From the NCBI GenBank assembly GCA_032622095.1, contig CP136064.1, forward strand, positions 253,582,484 through 253,646,483: a DNA stretch of 64,000 bases. Reading direction: 5' to 3'. Positions 1-11,108 of this stretch are shown here, piece after piece; position 1 is the stretch's first letter; every line of letters starts with the position of its first letter. Source of the stretch: Siphonodentalium dalli (Eukaryota; Mollusca; Scaphopoda; Gadilida; Siphonodentaliidae). The notes under the pieces were generated by a model. The model had not been told where the DNA came from, ran no database searches, and was given only the letters and a program-made list of their open reading frames with translations. Made by a program: the position numbers and the translations under genes.

Positions 1-142
1 ATAATATATTAATGTTGCTGTAGATTAATACTTTAAGAATATGAATTCCATGTATGTCCAAAATGAACTCGGGATTATAAAACCTTATTGAGAATATAGT
101 ATTGACATGTGAATGTATATAATTTCATTATCCTGAGTCGGA

Positions 143-261
143 TTTTATATATTCAAGTTTTGAGGAATATTTTTATTCTTGAAAATACATACAGATACAA
201 GTATTTTATATATTCAAGTTTTGAGGAATTTTTTCTGCTTGAAAATACATACAGATACAAG
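143..261. repeat. Two-copy tandem repeat, 61-bp period
   Basis: The segment starting TTTTATATATTCAAG at 143 is repeated at 204 with few changes; both copies end in AAATACATACAGATACAAG. No gene overlaps it. Confidence 0.8.
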
Positions 262-813
262 CTTCGACATATTTGTGCTGAATGTTCTTCAAATGTGTGT
301 GTGTGCATAGATGATTACTATATAAATTATGTGACATATTGAAATTGAATTTTAGGCCACTGTGTCCAGTGTCGGCAGAGTTATGGGCCTTGGTGCACAA
401 AGTATTGTTGCTGTAGCTCGGTAGCTACACAGTACAATGCTGGTCAGTATAACATGGACGTGCTTTTGGCTGCTTCAGTAGTGGGATTTCATTTAAGGCT
501 ATATCCCTTCCTAATGTATTCCTTATGCTGGTCCTCTGTTGCTGTTGGCTGTCACTGATTTTAATACTTTAATTTAATTGGAATTAAACATAAGGAAAAA
601 AATTCTTTCTTTTTATTTCTTTTCCCCCCCATCATTCAAAAAACATTTTAGTTTTTGATCCATGTGTGTTCATTTCTGTCCCTTAAAATTCTTTATTAAA
701 GTTTACATTTTTGGATGCATTCTGAAAAAAAAAATGAATTTTTCGTTGAGCTATTTGGCTAAAAGTTTAACTTGCATAAATTTTTACGGAATATTCCAAA
801 TGAGTATTGAAAA
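262..813. other. No gene recognised
   Basis: Low-complexity AT-rich sequence with a short GT run near 295-305. A possible splice acceptor near 355 is discussed among the rejected items. Confidence 0.5.
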
Positions 814-817
814 TTAA

Positions 818-1301
818 CCCTTTCTATACTAAATTGATTCTCCCATCAGTTAGAAAAGTATACCAAAGATTTGTCTATTATTCGTTTGGAGGAGGATGTT
901 CCAGTTATAAAAGCAGACGACAGACAAATGAAAAACTGATACAAGTGCAGAAGGGTTTATATTATTTGGGGGGAAATGTTCAGACAATAAGTTCAACAAA
1001 TGACCTAAGGTTATTTTGTTGAACTTATTATTTAAACATTTCCTAAGGGTTAACTACAGTAATGCTCTAATTAATCGACCTCTTAACCACAGCAGAATTA
1101 TGGGTAACTTTTCAGGATTTAGTCGGAAATATGGCTTGTTGCTATTCATCGGAAAGCTCTCGGCGAGAGCTTTCCAATGAATGGCAACAAGCCATATTTC
1201 CGACTAAATCCTGAAAAGTTACCCATAATTCTGCTGTGGTTAAGAGGTCGATTAATTAGAGCATTACTGTACTCGTCAGTGAGTATTTAGTATAGAAAGG
1301 G
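818..1301. mobile_element. MITE-A copy 1 (piggyBac-like, TTAA flanks)
   Basis: First copy of family A. Direct TTAA at 814-817 and 1302-1305 flanks inverted ends CCCTTTCTATACTAAAT and its complement. TTAA target duplications with CCC...GGG termini are the signature of piggyBac elements. The interior has a second inverted pair (AATGTTCAGA-AATAAGTTCAACAAA and its complement) with a short centre near 1005. There is no transposase, so the copy is non-autonomous. A MITE-D is inserted in its right half. Confidence 0.8.
1057..1269. mobile_element. MITE-D copy 1, near-perfect hairpin with TA flanks
   Basis: First copy of family D. TA at 1055-1056 and 1270-1271 flanks inverted termini CAGTAATGCTCTAATTAATCG. 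The two arms of about 105 bp are complementary almost throughout, meeting at AAGCTCTC-GGC-GAGAGCTT. TA duplication with a CAGT start fits the Tc1/mariner-pogo (Tigger) group; the superfamily is inferred from the ends only. Confidence 0.85.
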
Positions 1302-1305
1302 TTAA

Positions 1306-1975
1306 TATATAGTGCATAAAGATATAAGCTTAAGCCTTTCTGTTAAAATACTAGTGAATTTTGTGTACTTGTGGCATGCTTTTGAAAATGCCTGGCATAA
1401 AAATTTAATCCTGCTGCTAATTGATTTGAAATTAATCATGATGGGAGTGCCATAAAAGTCTGCATTGAGCCTTGAATTTTTCTGGATTATTCAATATTAA
1501 GTTTTCTTTTTAATCAAATATAGTCTTAATTCACATAATCGACTTGACAAGTTTCCTCGTAAATTTTTTCAAAATTTGATATTTTTCTGTCAATTCCAAT
1601 GCTTGAATCCATTAATTTTGTTTAAATTATAGTTTTATGGTTTATATTTCCTACGCTCACAAGGTGTCTATTTTTGTCTTGTCGATATTCCGCTTCTGGG
1701 GCAGCCATATTTGGATCCATAATTGTTCTGCCAGCTGCACACTGTTTATTTTGCTTGTGGTGTGACGTCTTCCGTAATGCCGCACTATGATAACTTCTCT
1801 GGTGGTTAGCAGTAATCTACTTTTCATATAAAACAATGTCTACTAAGACAACGAAAAAAAGTCCCTAATTAAGGCATGACGCTGATAGAACGCGCTCGCT
1901 TCGCATTTATACATTACATGTATATGTTTTTCGACATGTTATTTGCACTTGCTGTGATAATCTTCAACCACTGTT
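1306..1975. other. No gene recognised
   Basis: AT-rich, apparently single-copy sequence with no splice-bounded coding frame that I can support. Confidence 0.5.
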
Positions 1976-2131
1976 TTAACCCTTTGATTGCTGAATGGAT
2001 TCTCCCATTCTGTTCTAAAAGTACATGTTGGAATGGTCCATTCTTCATTTGTAGGGATGTTCAGATCAAGTAAGCAGACAACAGTCAGAGAAATACCATT
2101 GGATTCATTTGTAGGGATTTTTAGCTATTAA

Positions 2132-2811
2132 CCCTTTCTACACTGAATGGATTATCCTATTCAGTTATAAAAGCATACATTGGAATGATCTATTATTCAT
2201 TTGTTGGGGTGGTAATAAAAGCAGATGACAGACAGAAAAAAATAGATAATAAGAGCAGAATGGTTCATATTCATTGGTGGGAAATGTTCAGATAATAAGT
2301 TCAAGAAATAGCCTATGGTCGTTTGTCAAACTTATTATCTGAACATTTCACCAATCATGCCTGTCATTTGCAGAATGAGGTTCCCAGAGGGGGAATTTGA
2401 TGATGCTATCCTGCATAGCGGGCTACCATCACTAAATACACCCTCTGGGAACCTCATTCTGATAGCCTCATCTGCTATGGGAGATATAGACTCAGACTGA
2501 AGTTTCCAAATGGTGAACATTGTGATGGTGCACCCATTGGGAACCTCGATTATGCAATGTGTCGTCTGCCAATTTGGGGATATAGAGAAAGTAAACTAAC
2601 AAAGAAATAGAATCTATGTGAAGAAGTTTGTATAGAAATTTGATAATAAAGATGAGGCCTAAGCAGAATGTGGTTCCCAGAGGGTAAATTTAGTGATGCT
2701 AGCCCGCTATGCGGGATAGTCACTAAATTCACCCTCTGGGGACCTCATTCTGCAAATGACAGGCCCACTAAACTCAGGCTTGTCGCCAATGCGTAATGAG
2801 CATAGAAAGAG
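2132..2811. mobile_element. MITE-A copy 2
   Basis: TTAA at 2128-2131 and 2812-2815. Left end CCCTTTCTACACTGAATGG; right end degraded to GCATAGAAAGAG. The internal hairpin (AATGTTCAGATAATAAG at 2285 and its complement at 2332) centres on GCCTATGGTCG. A family F element fills the right half. Confidence 0.65.
2356..2785. mobile_element. Family F copy 1, twin-hairpin element
   Basis: First copy of family F. Outer inverted ends are about TGCCTGTCATTTGCAGAATG and its complement near 2740-2775. Each end carries its own hairpin: GAGGTTCCCAGAGGG... near 2378 folding onto CCCTCTGGGAACCTC near 2440, and a second one at 2672-2750. A spacer of about 200 bp separates them (GGCCTCATCTGCTATGGGAG motif). No coding sequence; target duplication not clear. 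Confidence 0.7.
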
Positions 2812-3090
2812 TTAAATAAGCTCAACAACATCCTAAAACTCTAGTTGTACACTAAACTTTCCTACAAATGAATCAATGTGAATAAAGTAACTCCTCGTCT
2901 GCAAGTATTCAGTTATCAAAGGGTTAATTGGGTGTTTCCTTGGTCTGAAATGGGAGGACTTGTATTTCGCATGATAATAATTTCTTGTATTTATACAGTT
3001 ATATCACTTTATATGTACTATTATACTTGATTGCAGCTATTTTCTTATAGGGAGATAGTTGTTATCAGGATCATTCAACAATAACATTTA

Positions 3091-3346
3091 CAGTGATGCC
3101 CTAAATAATCGACTCCTTAACCACAGCAGAATTATGGGTTATTTTTCAGGATTTAGTCGGAAATATGGTTTGTTGCCATTCATTGGAAAGCTCTCACTGA
3201 GTCGGAAATATGGCTTGTTGCCATTCATCGGAAAGCTCTCACAGAGCTTTCCGATGAATGGCAACAAGCCATATTTCCGACTAAATCCTGAAAAGTTACC
3301 CATAATTCTGCTGTGGTTAAGGAGTTGATTATTTAGGGCATAACTG
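3091..3346. mobile_element. MITE-D copy 2 with internal duplication
   Basis: TA at 3089-3090 and 3347-3348. Unlike other copies, the left arm near the hairpin tip (AGTCGGAAATATGG to GAAAGCTCTCAC) is present twice in tandem at about 3155-3200 and 3198-3243, so the arms are unequal. Confidence 0.8.
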
Positions 3347-3364
3347 TATCATTGGCTTTCATCG

Positions 3365-4043
3365 AATATTATCACCCCTGGTCAAGAGGTCCTGCTAATT
3401 TTCTATGATGTCAGTGGGTCCTGCTGTATTGCTATGATGCTAGTAGGGCAAAGGTTGTCATTTTTTAGTTTGAGCAAAAGCCAGTGTTTGAACATTCAAT
3501 AACATATATATTTTTGAATGTTTTAATAATGGCTGTCTGCAAAACAACAGAGATCGCCATCTCAATGATAGCCAGTTTGCAATATCTAACACAGCCATTA
3601 TTAACATATTTCACAATATACATGATTTTTTGATTGTTTTCTACACACAGTGAATTTTCCTCGAACCGACTAACACAGCGAAAATGACAACTTTAAATAA
3701 AACAATATTACTTTTTCTTAACACTTTGATGACTGGAGCTTCCTGAAATTTTGTGAAAACCCTGTGCCATTGCATTATCTTATATATGTGAGTCTCACAT
3801 AGGGAGCCACACATATATAAGAGAATACATTGGCCTAACAATATTTATGTTGACCTTGTAAGCCAGTGCATTCTCTGATATATGTGAGACTCGCATATGT
3901 AAGAGAATGCACTGGCGCATGATCTTTAATAGCTGCACCAGCACAGCTCCCGTCAGCATCACTTTGCCCTACCCCCATCACAGCAATTCAGTAAGGTCAC
4001 CAGCATCATAGGGGAACCACTTAACAAGGGGTGACTATTATAC
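3365..4043. mobile_element. Inverted-arm element built from minisatellite-like units
   Basis: Left arm (ATTATCACCCCTGGTC..., 3367-3460) is complementary, with mismatches, to the right arm (3955-4040, ending in AACAAGGGGTGACTATTAT). The arms contain motifs such as GTGGGTCCTGCTGTATTGC, the reverse complement of the minisatellite unit at 38270-39580. An inner inverted pair (TAATAATGGCTGT near 3524, ACAGCCATTATTA near 3590) and a MITE-B lie between. Confidence 0.6.
3722..3956. mobile_element. MITE-B copy 1 (right end lost)
   Basis: First copy of family B. Typical ends are CCCTTTCATGACGGGAGCT and its complement between TTAA sequences; here the left end is CACTTTGATGACTGGAGCT after TTAA (3718-3721), and the right end stops at AGCTCCCGTCA without TTAA. 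The interior holds two short hairpins with arms like GTGCCATTGCATTATCTTAT and centres near CCATAGG, joined by ...AACAATATTTA...GACCTTGTAAG.... Non-coding. Confidence 0.7.
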
Positions 4044-4177
4044 AGTGTTTATACCCACTCAGTCAGCAAAGTAAATCGGCTCCAAGCTGTCACAAATCAG
4101 AAGCGGGTTCATCATAATTTGAAGAGCTCGGATTGATGTGCCAAGGAGGGTATCTGGATTTATACATCTTGCAAGCC

Positions 4178-4594
4178 TGCAAATAGTATGTTTGTCATTT
4201 GCAGAATGAGGTCCCCAAAGGGTGAACTTAGTGACGCTATCCCGCACAACAGCTAGCATCCCCAAATTCAGCCTCTGGGAACCTCATTCTACTTAGGCCT
4301 CGACTACTATGGGAGGCCCAGGATCAGATTGAAGTTCCCCAGTTGAAGTTGGTAATGTTAATCCGTTAGTCACCTCGATTATGCATTTTATCTTCTGCAA
4401 ATTAGGGGATATAGAAACTTCCAAGAAGGGAAAAGTTAACTAAAAACAATGTTAGTTTGAAACTATAGGTACTTCCCAGAAGATGAGGCTTAAGAAGAAT
4501 GAAGTCCCCAGAGGGTGAATGTGGTGATGCTAGTGATCAATAAATTCACCCTCTGGGGACCTCATTATTCAACTGACAAACACACTATTTGCAA
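4178..4594. mobile_element. Family F copy 2
   Basis: Outer arms GCAAATAGTATGTTTGTCA and, at the right end, GACAAACACACTATTTGC. Hairpins with GAGGTCCCCAAAGGGTGAA-type arms sit at both ends. The spacer shares GGCCTCGACT, CACCTCGATTATGCATTTT and GGGGATATAGAAACTTCC with copy 3, just downstream. Confidence 0.75.
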
Positions 4595-4761
4595 TTTGGC
4601 CACTGATAGCTGGTCTTTTGACTGTTTTAGCATTTTGTCATCCATATATCGCGGCGTCAATTTTGATGGTGAAGAAAGACTGCAATGAGAAATTTGCCGA
4701 GATACAGAGATCTGGTTGCCCTCTCTGAGCATGGAACCAAAGAGTGCTTATTGCTGGATGA

Positions 4762-5199
4762 AAGCCTTGAAATAGTTTGTCTATCATTTGCAGAATGAGG
4801 TCCCCATAGGGTGAATTTAGTGGGGCAATCCTGCATGGTAAGCTAGCATCACCAAATTCACCCTCTGTGAACCTCATTCTGCTTTGGCCTCAACTGCTAT
4901 GGGAGACCTGGGATAAGAATGAAGTTGGTGATGTTCACCCATTATAGTCTCCCTGATTATGCATTTTATCTTCTACAAATTTGGGGATATAGAAACTTTC
5001 CAGAAAGGAAAAAGTAGCTAAAAAAAACAATGTTAATTTGAGATTATAGTTCTTCCCAGAAGATGATGCCTATGCAGAATTAGGTCCCAGGAGGGAATGT
5101 AGTGATGCTAGCCCATTGTGCATGGTAGCATCACTAAATTCACCCTCTGGGGACCTCATTCTGCAAAGACAGACGCACTATCTCAAGGCTTGGCTGGAT
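4762..5199. mobile_element. Family F copy 3
   Basis: Same layout as copy 2, less than 200 bp away in the same orientation. Outer arms AAGCCTTGAAATAGTTTGTC and, at the right end, GACGCACTATCTCAAGGCTT. Left hairpin at about 4795-4880, right hairpin at about 5078-5163. Confidence 0.75.
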
Positions 5200-5221
5200 G
5201 AATGGTTTACGATGCCCTGTA

Positions 5222-5434
5222 CAGTAATGCCCTAAGTAATCGACCTCTTAACCAAAGCAGAATTATGGGTAACTTTTCAGGATTTAGTCAGAAATATGGC
5301 TTGTTGCCATTCATCGAAAAGCTCTCGGGGAGAGCTTTCCGATGAATGGCAACAAGCCATATTTCCGACTAAATCCTAAAAAGTTACCCATAATTCTGCT
5401 TTGGTTAAGAGGTCGATTACTTAGGGCATTACTG
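5222..5434. mobile_element. MITE-D copy 3
   Basis: TA flanks at 5220-5221 and 5435-5436. Intact 213-bp hairpin with the CCTCTTAACCA form of the arm, as in copy 1; the others mostly have CTCCTTAACCA. Confidence 0.85.
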
Positions 5435-5446
5435 TACCTTATGGAC

Positions 5447-6120
5447 TAAACCACCAGGGCTCGTATTCACCAACTGGGTAGACTTTATTAACCTGGTAGT
5501 TTATTTGGAATCGGCTGAACACATAAGTGCCTCTGTTTGCATTTACAACACACTCTAACCAGCGATTAACAACAGCAATCAATCTATGACTGCTGTCAAA
5601 GCCTCTTGACTGGATAATCCTATGTCATGGCGATAAATATATCCGATCGACGACAGATAGCTTCGTGTTGAGCCTTGCTCAGTATAAACCACCAGGGCTA
5701 TATAAACCCAGATGGGAAATACAAGTCTGGAGGGGGTCCCCAATCTGACCATTATTACGCACATAGATTTGAATGCAGACTGTAGTGGGCATACATGTAA
5801 CAAATGTTTCGATGAGCAATGCTTTTTGAATATTGGACAATCCCCTTTATTTATTTTGAAGTCGAGTGACTGTCAAATTTTTGCTTTCATTGTTTAATTT
5901 GTTCATCCTGTTTCATGATGTTTGAGACACAGCAGCCAGCTATTTAACCCCCAATTTGGATGTGTAGTTCAGATCCTGAGGGTTGGTTTTAAAAAGAAAC
6001 ATGCCAGCCATCTAGTTCAGCGCAATATTGTTGTGAACTTTAGGTGGAGGAATGAGTAGCGGTAGTATAAGATATGCTGACAATCTATTTCAGTCCACTA
6101 CTGGTTCCATTTATACACCA
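5447..6120. other. No gene recognised
   Basis: Apparently single-copy sequence. Short frames on both strands have no splice sites or recognisable protein similarity. Confidence 0.5.
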
Positions 6121-6139
6121 TTTTGAAAAAGGGACATAT

Positions 6140-6500
6140 GTTTTTTACCATCCGTCCGTTCATCTTTCGTTTTCCAATTGATAACTTAAGTTCTACTGAA
6201 CAAAATGGAATGAAATTTGGTATGTAGGTTTCACTAGTAATCACTAGCACAAAATACAGGTCAAATTAAATTTTGGGGTCTGGTCATCCATTTTTACCAG
6301 TTATGGCCCTTTGTTGATATTTGGTTCAATTTCCGTTTTGTTTGATAACTTTAGTTAATGTTAACTGAATGGAATAAAATAGATAGTATGCATGTTTACA
6401 ACCATAAAAGACAAGTCAAGTTCGATCTTCGGTTCTGTCAGCCTCCTTTTAATAGAGATGGGTCTTTTCGACTTTGAAATTGGGGGTTTACTGTTGATAA
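6140..6500 (+). repeat. Pearl-like core repeat, about two degenerate units
   Basis: A short CCGT run (6152-6160) is followed by two units of about 166 bp: TAACTTAAGTTCTACTGAAC (6181) recurs as TAACTTTAGTTAATGTTAAC (about 6347). Shared landmarks are AATGGAATGAAATTTGGTATG, ATACAGGTCAA and GTTATGGCCCTTTGTTG, which also occur at 16258, 20930 and 57380. Confidence 0.55.
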
Positions 6501-6528
6501 CTGCAGTTAGGTTTGGTTTATCAACATA

Positions 6529-6790
6529 GCGGGTTAGCATCATCAAATTCACCCTCTTGGGACCTCATTATGCATGGCCTCGTCTGCTATGGGGGACATA
6601 TAACTCAGATTGATGTTCCCAAATGGTGAATACTGTGATGTACACCCATGTGTCATCTGCCAACTTTTCAGAGAAGATGAGGTCCCCAGAAGGTAAATTT
6701 AGTGATGCTAGCCTGCTATATGGGATATCGTCACTATATTCACCCTCCGGGGACCTCATTCTACAAATGACAAGCACACTAAACTCAGGC
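6529..6790. mobile_element. Family F copy 4 (left hairpin truncated)
   Basis: Begins inside the left hairpin at AGCGGGTTAGCATCATCAAA. The spacer (GGCCTCGTCTGCTATGGGGG) and the complete right hairpin (GAGGTCCCCAGAAGG near 6681 folding onto CTCCGGGGACCTC) are present. Confidence 0.65.
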
Positions 6791-6884
6791 TTGATGAATT
6801 GGCTCAATATATAAACTGTAATTGGATCGGGGGATTTGTTCAATGAATCTCACCTGACTTGAGGGCCATTTTTACTTAATTATG

Positions 6885-7682
6885 CCCCCCCCCCCCCCCC
6901 CCCGCAACGAAGTTAGGGGGGGGGTATACTGGAGTCAGCTTGTCCGTCCGTCCGTCGTCCGTCCGTCGTCCGTCCGTGGACACAAATTTGTCCGTGGACA
7001 CAAATTTGTCCGGAGTTTTTATCAATTTCCGTGAAACTTGGCACAGACATCAACCACCATGGGAACCTGTGCACCTGCGATTATGACGTCTGTCAGACTT
7101 TTTTTGGTGGAGTTATCCCCCCTTTTTCGACTTAGAAAATTTTCGCAACATGTATACTTTTGTCCGAGCTTTTACTCCTACATTTTTCAGTCAATTTTTT
7201 TAAAACGTGGCACAGATATTTAGTACCATGGGAACTTGTGCATCTGCGATTATGACGTCTGTCCGACATTTTTTGGTGGAGTTAACCCCCTTTTTCGACT
7301 TAGAAACTTTTTTGCAACATGCATAATTATGTCCGAGCTTTTATTCCTACATTTTTCGGTCAATGTTTTTTAATCTTGGCACTGATATTTAGTACCATGG
7401 GAACCTGTGCACCTGCGATTATGACGTCTGTCCGACATGTTTTGTGTGGAGTTATTCCCCTTTTTCGACTTAGAAATTTTTTCGCAACATACATAATTTT
7501 TTCCAAGCTTTTATTCCTACATTTTTTGGTCAATAGGTTTAAGATTAGGGTTATGGTTGTACACCTGCAATGGGAACTGTTATTTTATTATTTTAACTAA
7601 ATGTTTACTGACATGTGAAACATCTTAGTATTTTAAAAACAGGGGGGTATCCATAGTCCCATTGGGACAGTCACACCTCTAG
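6885..7682 (+). mobile_element. Pearl-like element with 169-bp tandem core
   Basis: Starts with a 19-C run (6885-6903), then a G run and TATACTGGAGTCAG, a CCGTCCGT microsatellite (6949-6977), then three units of about 169 bp marked by GGCACAGACAT/GGCACAGATAT/GGCACTGATAT at 7040, 7209 and 7378. Each unit contains CCATGGGAACCTGTGCACC and GCGATTATGACGTCTGTC. It ends with GGGGGGTATCCATAG near 7650. A microsatellite beside a core of about 160 bp is the layout of the pearl elements described in bivalves; this assignment is by structure. Confidence 0.6.
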
Positions 7683-8809
7683 TTTTATTAGTTCTCGACT
7701 GATAACTCCAAGTTATAGAATATTTCTGAAATGCAATTTGAAACTAGCCAACAGGGGTATTATGGCAGTGCACTTATAAAATAATCTGCAGAAGTTTTAT
7801 CACATTTTCGCAACCAATACCTTGTAAAAACATTGTAAAATACTATTCTATTATAAATAATGGTAAAAAAAGTAGTTTTTTTGTGACAAGTTATCATATA
7901 ACCAAAGTTAAGCAAGGAAAAACTTTATAATGTTGTATATATATATATATATATATATGGATCCACTATTAGATTATTAGTTAAGAAGATGCTACACTAA
8001 GCTGTGCATCAAGGGGAGTAACTCTATATTTTCACACTGTCGGAGACATCACACAAACATGTATGAATATAGGCTGTATTAAATTACAGCATAAAAGTTG
8101 TTGTTCCTTGACAACCTTCATTTTATGGTTGCTTTTCATGTCATATTTGTTTGATATGGTGTCAAAGAAAAGGCATGTTCCACAATTTTGTTTAAGCTCT
8201 TCCTATTTCATATTCCAATATTTCCTTCATATCTTCCCTTAAAAATAGCCCTGGTACAAATTCTTTTTCATCCACACACACTTCAAGATATTCCAGACAG
8301 GGCCCTGAAAAAATTAAGATAATGTTTCTGAGGTCATGTCAAATAAAAACATCAAATGGATCGGAATAGCAAGGCGCAATCCCATCAAAGAGATATGCCT
8401 CCCGTTTTGATGGGGCAAATGAAATGATACATGTTCATTAATCATCTATGGTATGGATTTTCTGTCATATAAAATTCACTCGGCTCTGAATAAGAACTTG
8501 GTATTTCGTCTTTATTTTATTTATCGCTTTCCGACATGGGTATATATTGCTCCCTCATCAATTGATATTGATTTGACAATCTATTGGAGGAAAATTACTC
8601 GTGTCGTATTATGCAACTTGCTTGATGTCTAACTTTGTCGGTCTTTTTATTCTGTGTATCTACATCGTTATGTGATCTACTAATGCATTCTATTTTCACA
8701 ATAATCACGCTTATTACTCATTTCCACACATCCTCATATTATTCTGGTAGACTGCCTGTGAATTTGTCATTCAGATCCATTTTCAATTCTTAGTTAAGTC
8801 TAGACTTCA
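7683..8809. other. No gene recognised; (TA)n at about 7934-7958
   Basis: AT-rich sequence with a TA microsatellite of about 12 units and no recognisable gene. Confidence 0.5.
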
Positions 8810-8811
8810 TA

Positions 8812-9025
8812 CAGTACTGCTCTAAGTAATCGACTCCTTAACCACAGCAGAATTATGGGTAACTTTTCAGGATTTAGTCGGATATATGGCTTGTTGCCAT
8901 TCATCGGAAAGCTGTCAGTGAGAGCTTTCCGATGAATGGCAACAAGCCATATTTCCGACTAAATACTGAAAAGTTACCCATAATTCTGCTGTGGTTAAGG
9001 AGTCGATTATTTAGGGCATTACACT
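8812..9025. mobile_element. MITE-D copy 4
   Basis: TA at 8810-8811 on the left. The right terminus is mutated to CATTACACTATA, so the duplication is no longer exact. Arms otherwise intact. Confidence 0.8.
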
Positions 9026-9331
9026 ATATTCTATTTGATTTATCGTCTACCAAGGCTTCAAAGCATCAAAATCAAAGACCATAATTATCATAAAAGAATT
9101 TTGTCATAGATCGGAATCATCTGTGACGTTGCCCCATCAAAGATCACATACTACCTTTTAATTTGACATCAAACACATTCAGGATCGCAATCACTTGCGT
9201 TGACCTATAATAAAGTCAATACACTATTCACACGATAAGAAGCTTTCGGCGAAATGGGCTTGAATATCCAACAGTTCATTCATAATATTTTGGATAAAAC
9301 ATCGCATCTTCACAAACAAATGCCGCATTTA

Positions 9332-9436
9332 CAGTAATGCCCTAATTAATAGACTCTTTAACCACAGCAGAATTATGGGTAAATTTTCAGGATTTACTCG
9401 GAAATATGGCTTGTTGCCATTGATCGGAAAGTTCTC
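9332..9436 (+). mobile_element. MITE-D copy 5, left arm only
   Basis: The left arm runs from CAGTAATGCCCTAATTAAT to the hairpin tip (GGAAAGTTCTCC) and stops where family E sequence begins. No right arm is present downstream. Confidence 0.8.
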
Positions 9437-9652
9437 CCCATTGTTATGTTATGTATACATTACTGTTACAGTAGAATTGCTGATAAAGTCCAATTAGACC
9501 ATCAAGATCCCAAAGTTTAATCAAAACTTGATGGTAAACATTGCAAAAAGGTCAAAGCATTGAAAAATATTCTGAAAATCTTGTTTGAACTTATTAGATG
9601 ATTAGCGCTGTTTGTTGACAAATCTCCATAACAGTTTTGTTTACATAACAAT
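9437..9652. mobile_element. Family E copy 1
   Basis: Arms ATTGTTATG...ACTGTTACAG and AACAGTTTTGTTTACATAACA. The interior (GATAAAGTCCAAT; TTTGAACTTATTA; GATTAGCG) matches the reverse complement of copy 2 at 30343-30570, with about 70 bp extra here. Outer arms are missing on the left, where MITE-D copy 5 abuts. Confidence 0.6.
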
Positions 9653-9968
9653 GGTTTCCGTGCGCAAAATATTTTTTTTGGAAAACTATAAATAATGAAT
9701 ATAAGATAAGTTTGAACTATTTCTCCATGTTCTCTTAATAATGGACTTGTATAGTTTATGCACATTTACCCACTGTGAGGGCCTTGGGTCACTTTCAACT
9801 AATTTTTCTTTGAAATGAATGGTCGCCGATTATACACAGAAAAAATGCTGACTGAATTTTCTTGTATTAGGTACACTGCATTTGGTATCCAAAGTATAAA
9901 GACATTTTTCCAATCCAAACAATCTTAAATATGGTTGACATAAAAAGTTTAATACTGAGATGGATATG
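9653..9968. other. No gene recognised
   Basis: Apparently single-copy, AT-rich, no supported feature; the same holds for 9026-9331. Confidence 0.5.
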
Positions 9969-9972
9969 TTAA

Positions 9973-10233
9973 CCCTTTCATGACGGGAGCTGCGCTGGTG
10001 CAGCATTAAAGGCCATTTGCCAGTGCATTCTCGTGTATATTTGAACCTCACATAGGGAGCCTCGCATATATAGGAGAATGCACTGGCTTACAAGATCAAG
10101 GTAAATATTGTTAGGCCAATGCATTCTCTTATAAATGCGAGGCGCCGCACCTTATGGGTGACTCGAAATATATAAGAGAATGCATTGGCACAGGGTTTTC
10201 GCAAAATTTCAGGAAGCTCCAGTCATGAAAGGG
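9973..10233. mobile_element. MITE-B copy 2
   Basis: Left TTAA at 9969-9972 followed by CCCTTTCATGACGGGAGCTG; right end CAGTCATGAAAGGG, with TTAA changed to ATAA. Both internal hairpins are intact, with centres CATAGGGAGCC (about 10053) and CACCTTATGGGTG (about 10150). Confidence 0.8.
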
Positions 10234-10268
10234 ATAAGCCACGTACATTTGTTATATTGGGTTGTTAA

Positions 10269-10751
10269 CCCTTTTTTATTAAATGGACTCTCCCACTCAG
10301 TTATAACAGTTTACATTGGAATGGTATATTGTACATCTGGGAGGGTTGATCAGGAACTATAAGCAGTCAGAACGACTAACAGATAATAAAAGTGCAGAAA
10401 TATTCCTACTCATTATAGTGGGAAATGCAGTAATGCTCTAATTAATCGACTCGGATCGGAAATATGCAGTAATGCTCTAATTAATCGACTCGAAAAAGAA
10501 AATATGGCTTGTTGCCATTCATCGGAAAGCTCTCGTTGAGAGCTTTCCGATGAATGGCAACAAGCCATATTTCCGACTAAATCCTGAAAAGTTACCCATA
10601 ATTCTGCTGTGGTTAAGGAGTCGATTAATTGGAGCATTACTGTATTCAGACAGTAAGTTCAACAAATGGCCGATGTCCATTCGCTGAACTTATTATCTCA
10701 ACATTTCCAAAGTGAACAATTCCATATTGAGTAATAATTAGTATAGAAAGT
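10269..10751. mobile_element. MITE-A copy 3
   Basis: TTAA at 10265-10268. The right end TAGTATAGAAAGTTGAG is degraded. The internal hairpin (AGTAAGTTCAACAAATGGCC with its complement at about 10680) centres on GGCCGATGTCCA. MITE-D copy 6 interrupts the left half. Confidence 0.65.
10428..10642. mobile_element. MITE-D copy 6 with duplicated left end
   Basis: The first 25 bp or so of the element (GCAGTAATGCTCTAATTAAT) occur at 10427 and again at 10465, and the stretch that normally follows (from CTTAACCACAGC through CAGGATT) is missing from the left arm. The right arm is normal. Left flank reads TG, not TA. Confidence 0.75.
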
Positions 10752-11104
10752 TGAGATTTATCAGTAGCATTCTGTTGCGTTTTATTTGCGATCCACTCTT
10801 GCAATAGGAACAATCAGTTGAAAAGAGGGCTGCCAATATATAATCATCAGAAACTCTATCGGAGGCGGAGTGTTATGCAGTTTTTCTCATGTGACTATGT
10901 ACTTTATTTTTTGTGAAGACATTCAGCAGCATAATGTAGAAGCTTGTATCTGTATTTATTATTAGCATGGTGACACTTGTACCATTAACCCTCATCGTCT
11001 TAAATCAGATCCATCTCCTTCATTTGGTTTAATGCTTTTCATTTTGTCAGCAGTCGTGCTATCAAATCAACTAGTTCTGAATTTATCAAGTTTGCATGGT
11101 TTCT
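10752..11104. other. No gene recognised
   Basis: Apparently single-copy AT-rich sequence. Confidence 0.5.
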
Positions 11105-11108
11105 TTAA

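Larger units (their letters stand above)
1980..2923. mobile_element. Outer TTAA element holding MITE-A copy 2
   Basis: TTAA at 1976-1979 and 2924-2927 flanks CCCTTTGATTGCTGAAT and, at the right end, ATTCAGTTATCAAAGGG, a variant of the family A terminus. The left part repeats the A-type subterminal sequence (GGATTCTCCCATTC, then a TTGGAATGGTC-like segment). A second complete TTAA element lies inside at 2132-2811, so this is a nest. Confidence 0.65.

Noticed and set aside
354-420. Possible 22-codon exon after TTGAATTTTAG
   Set aside because: The frame is open for 66 bases but the donor (GTAGCT) is weak, the peptide is not recognisable, and it has no finger motif linking it to the zinc-finger gene.
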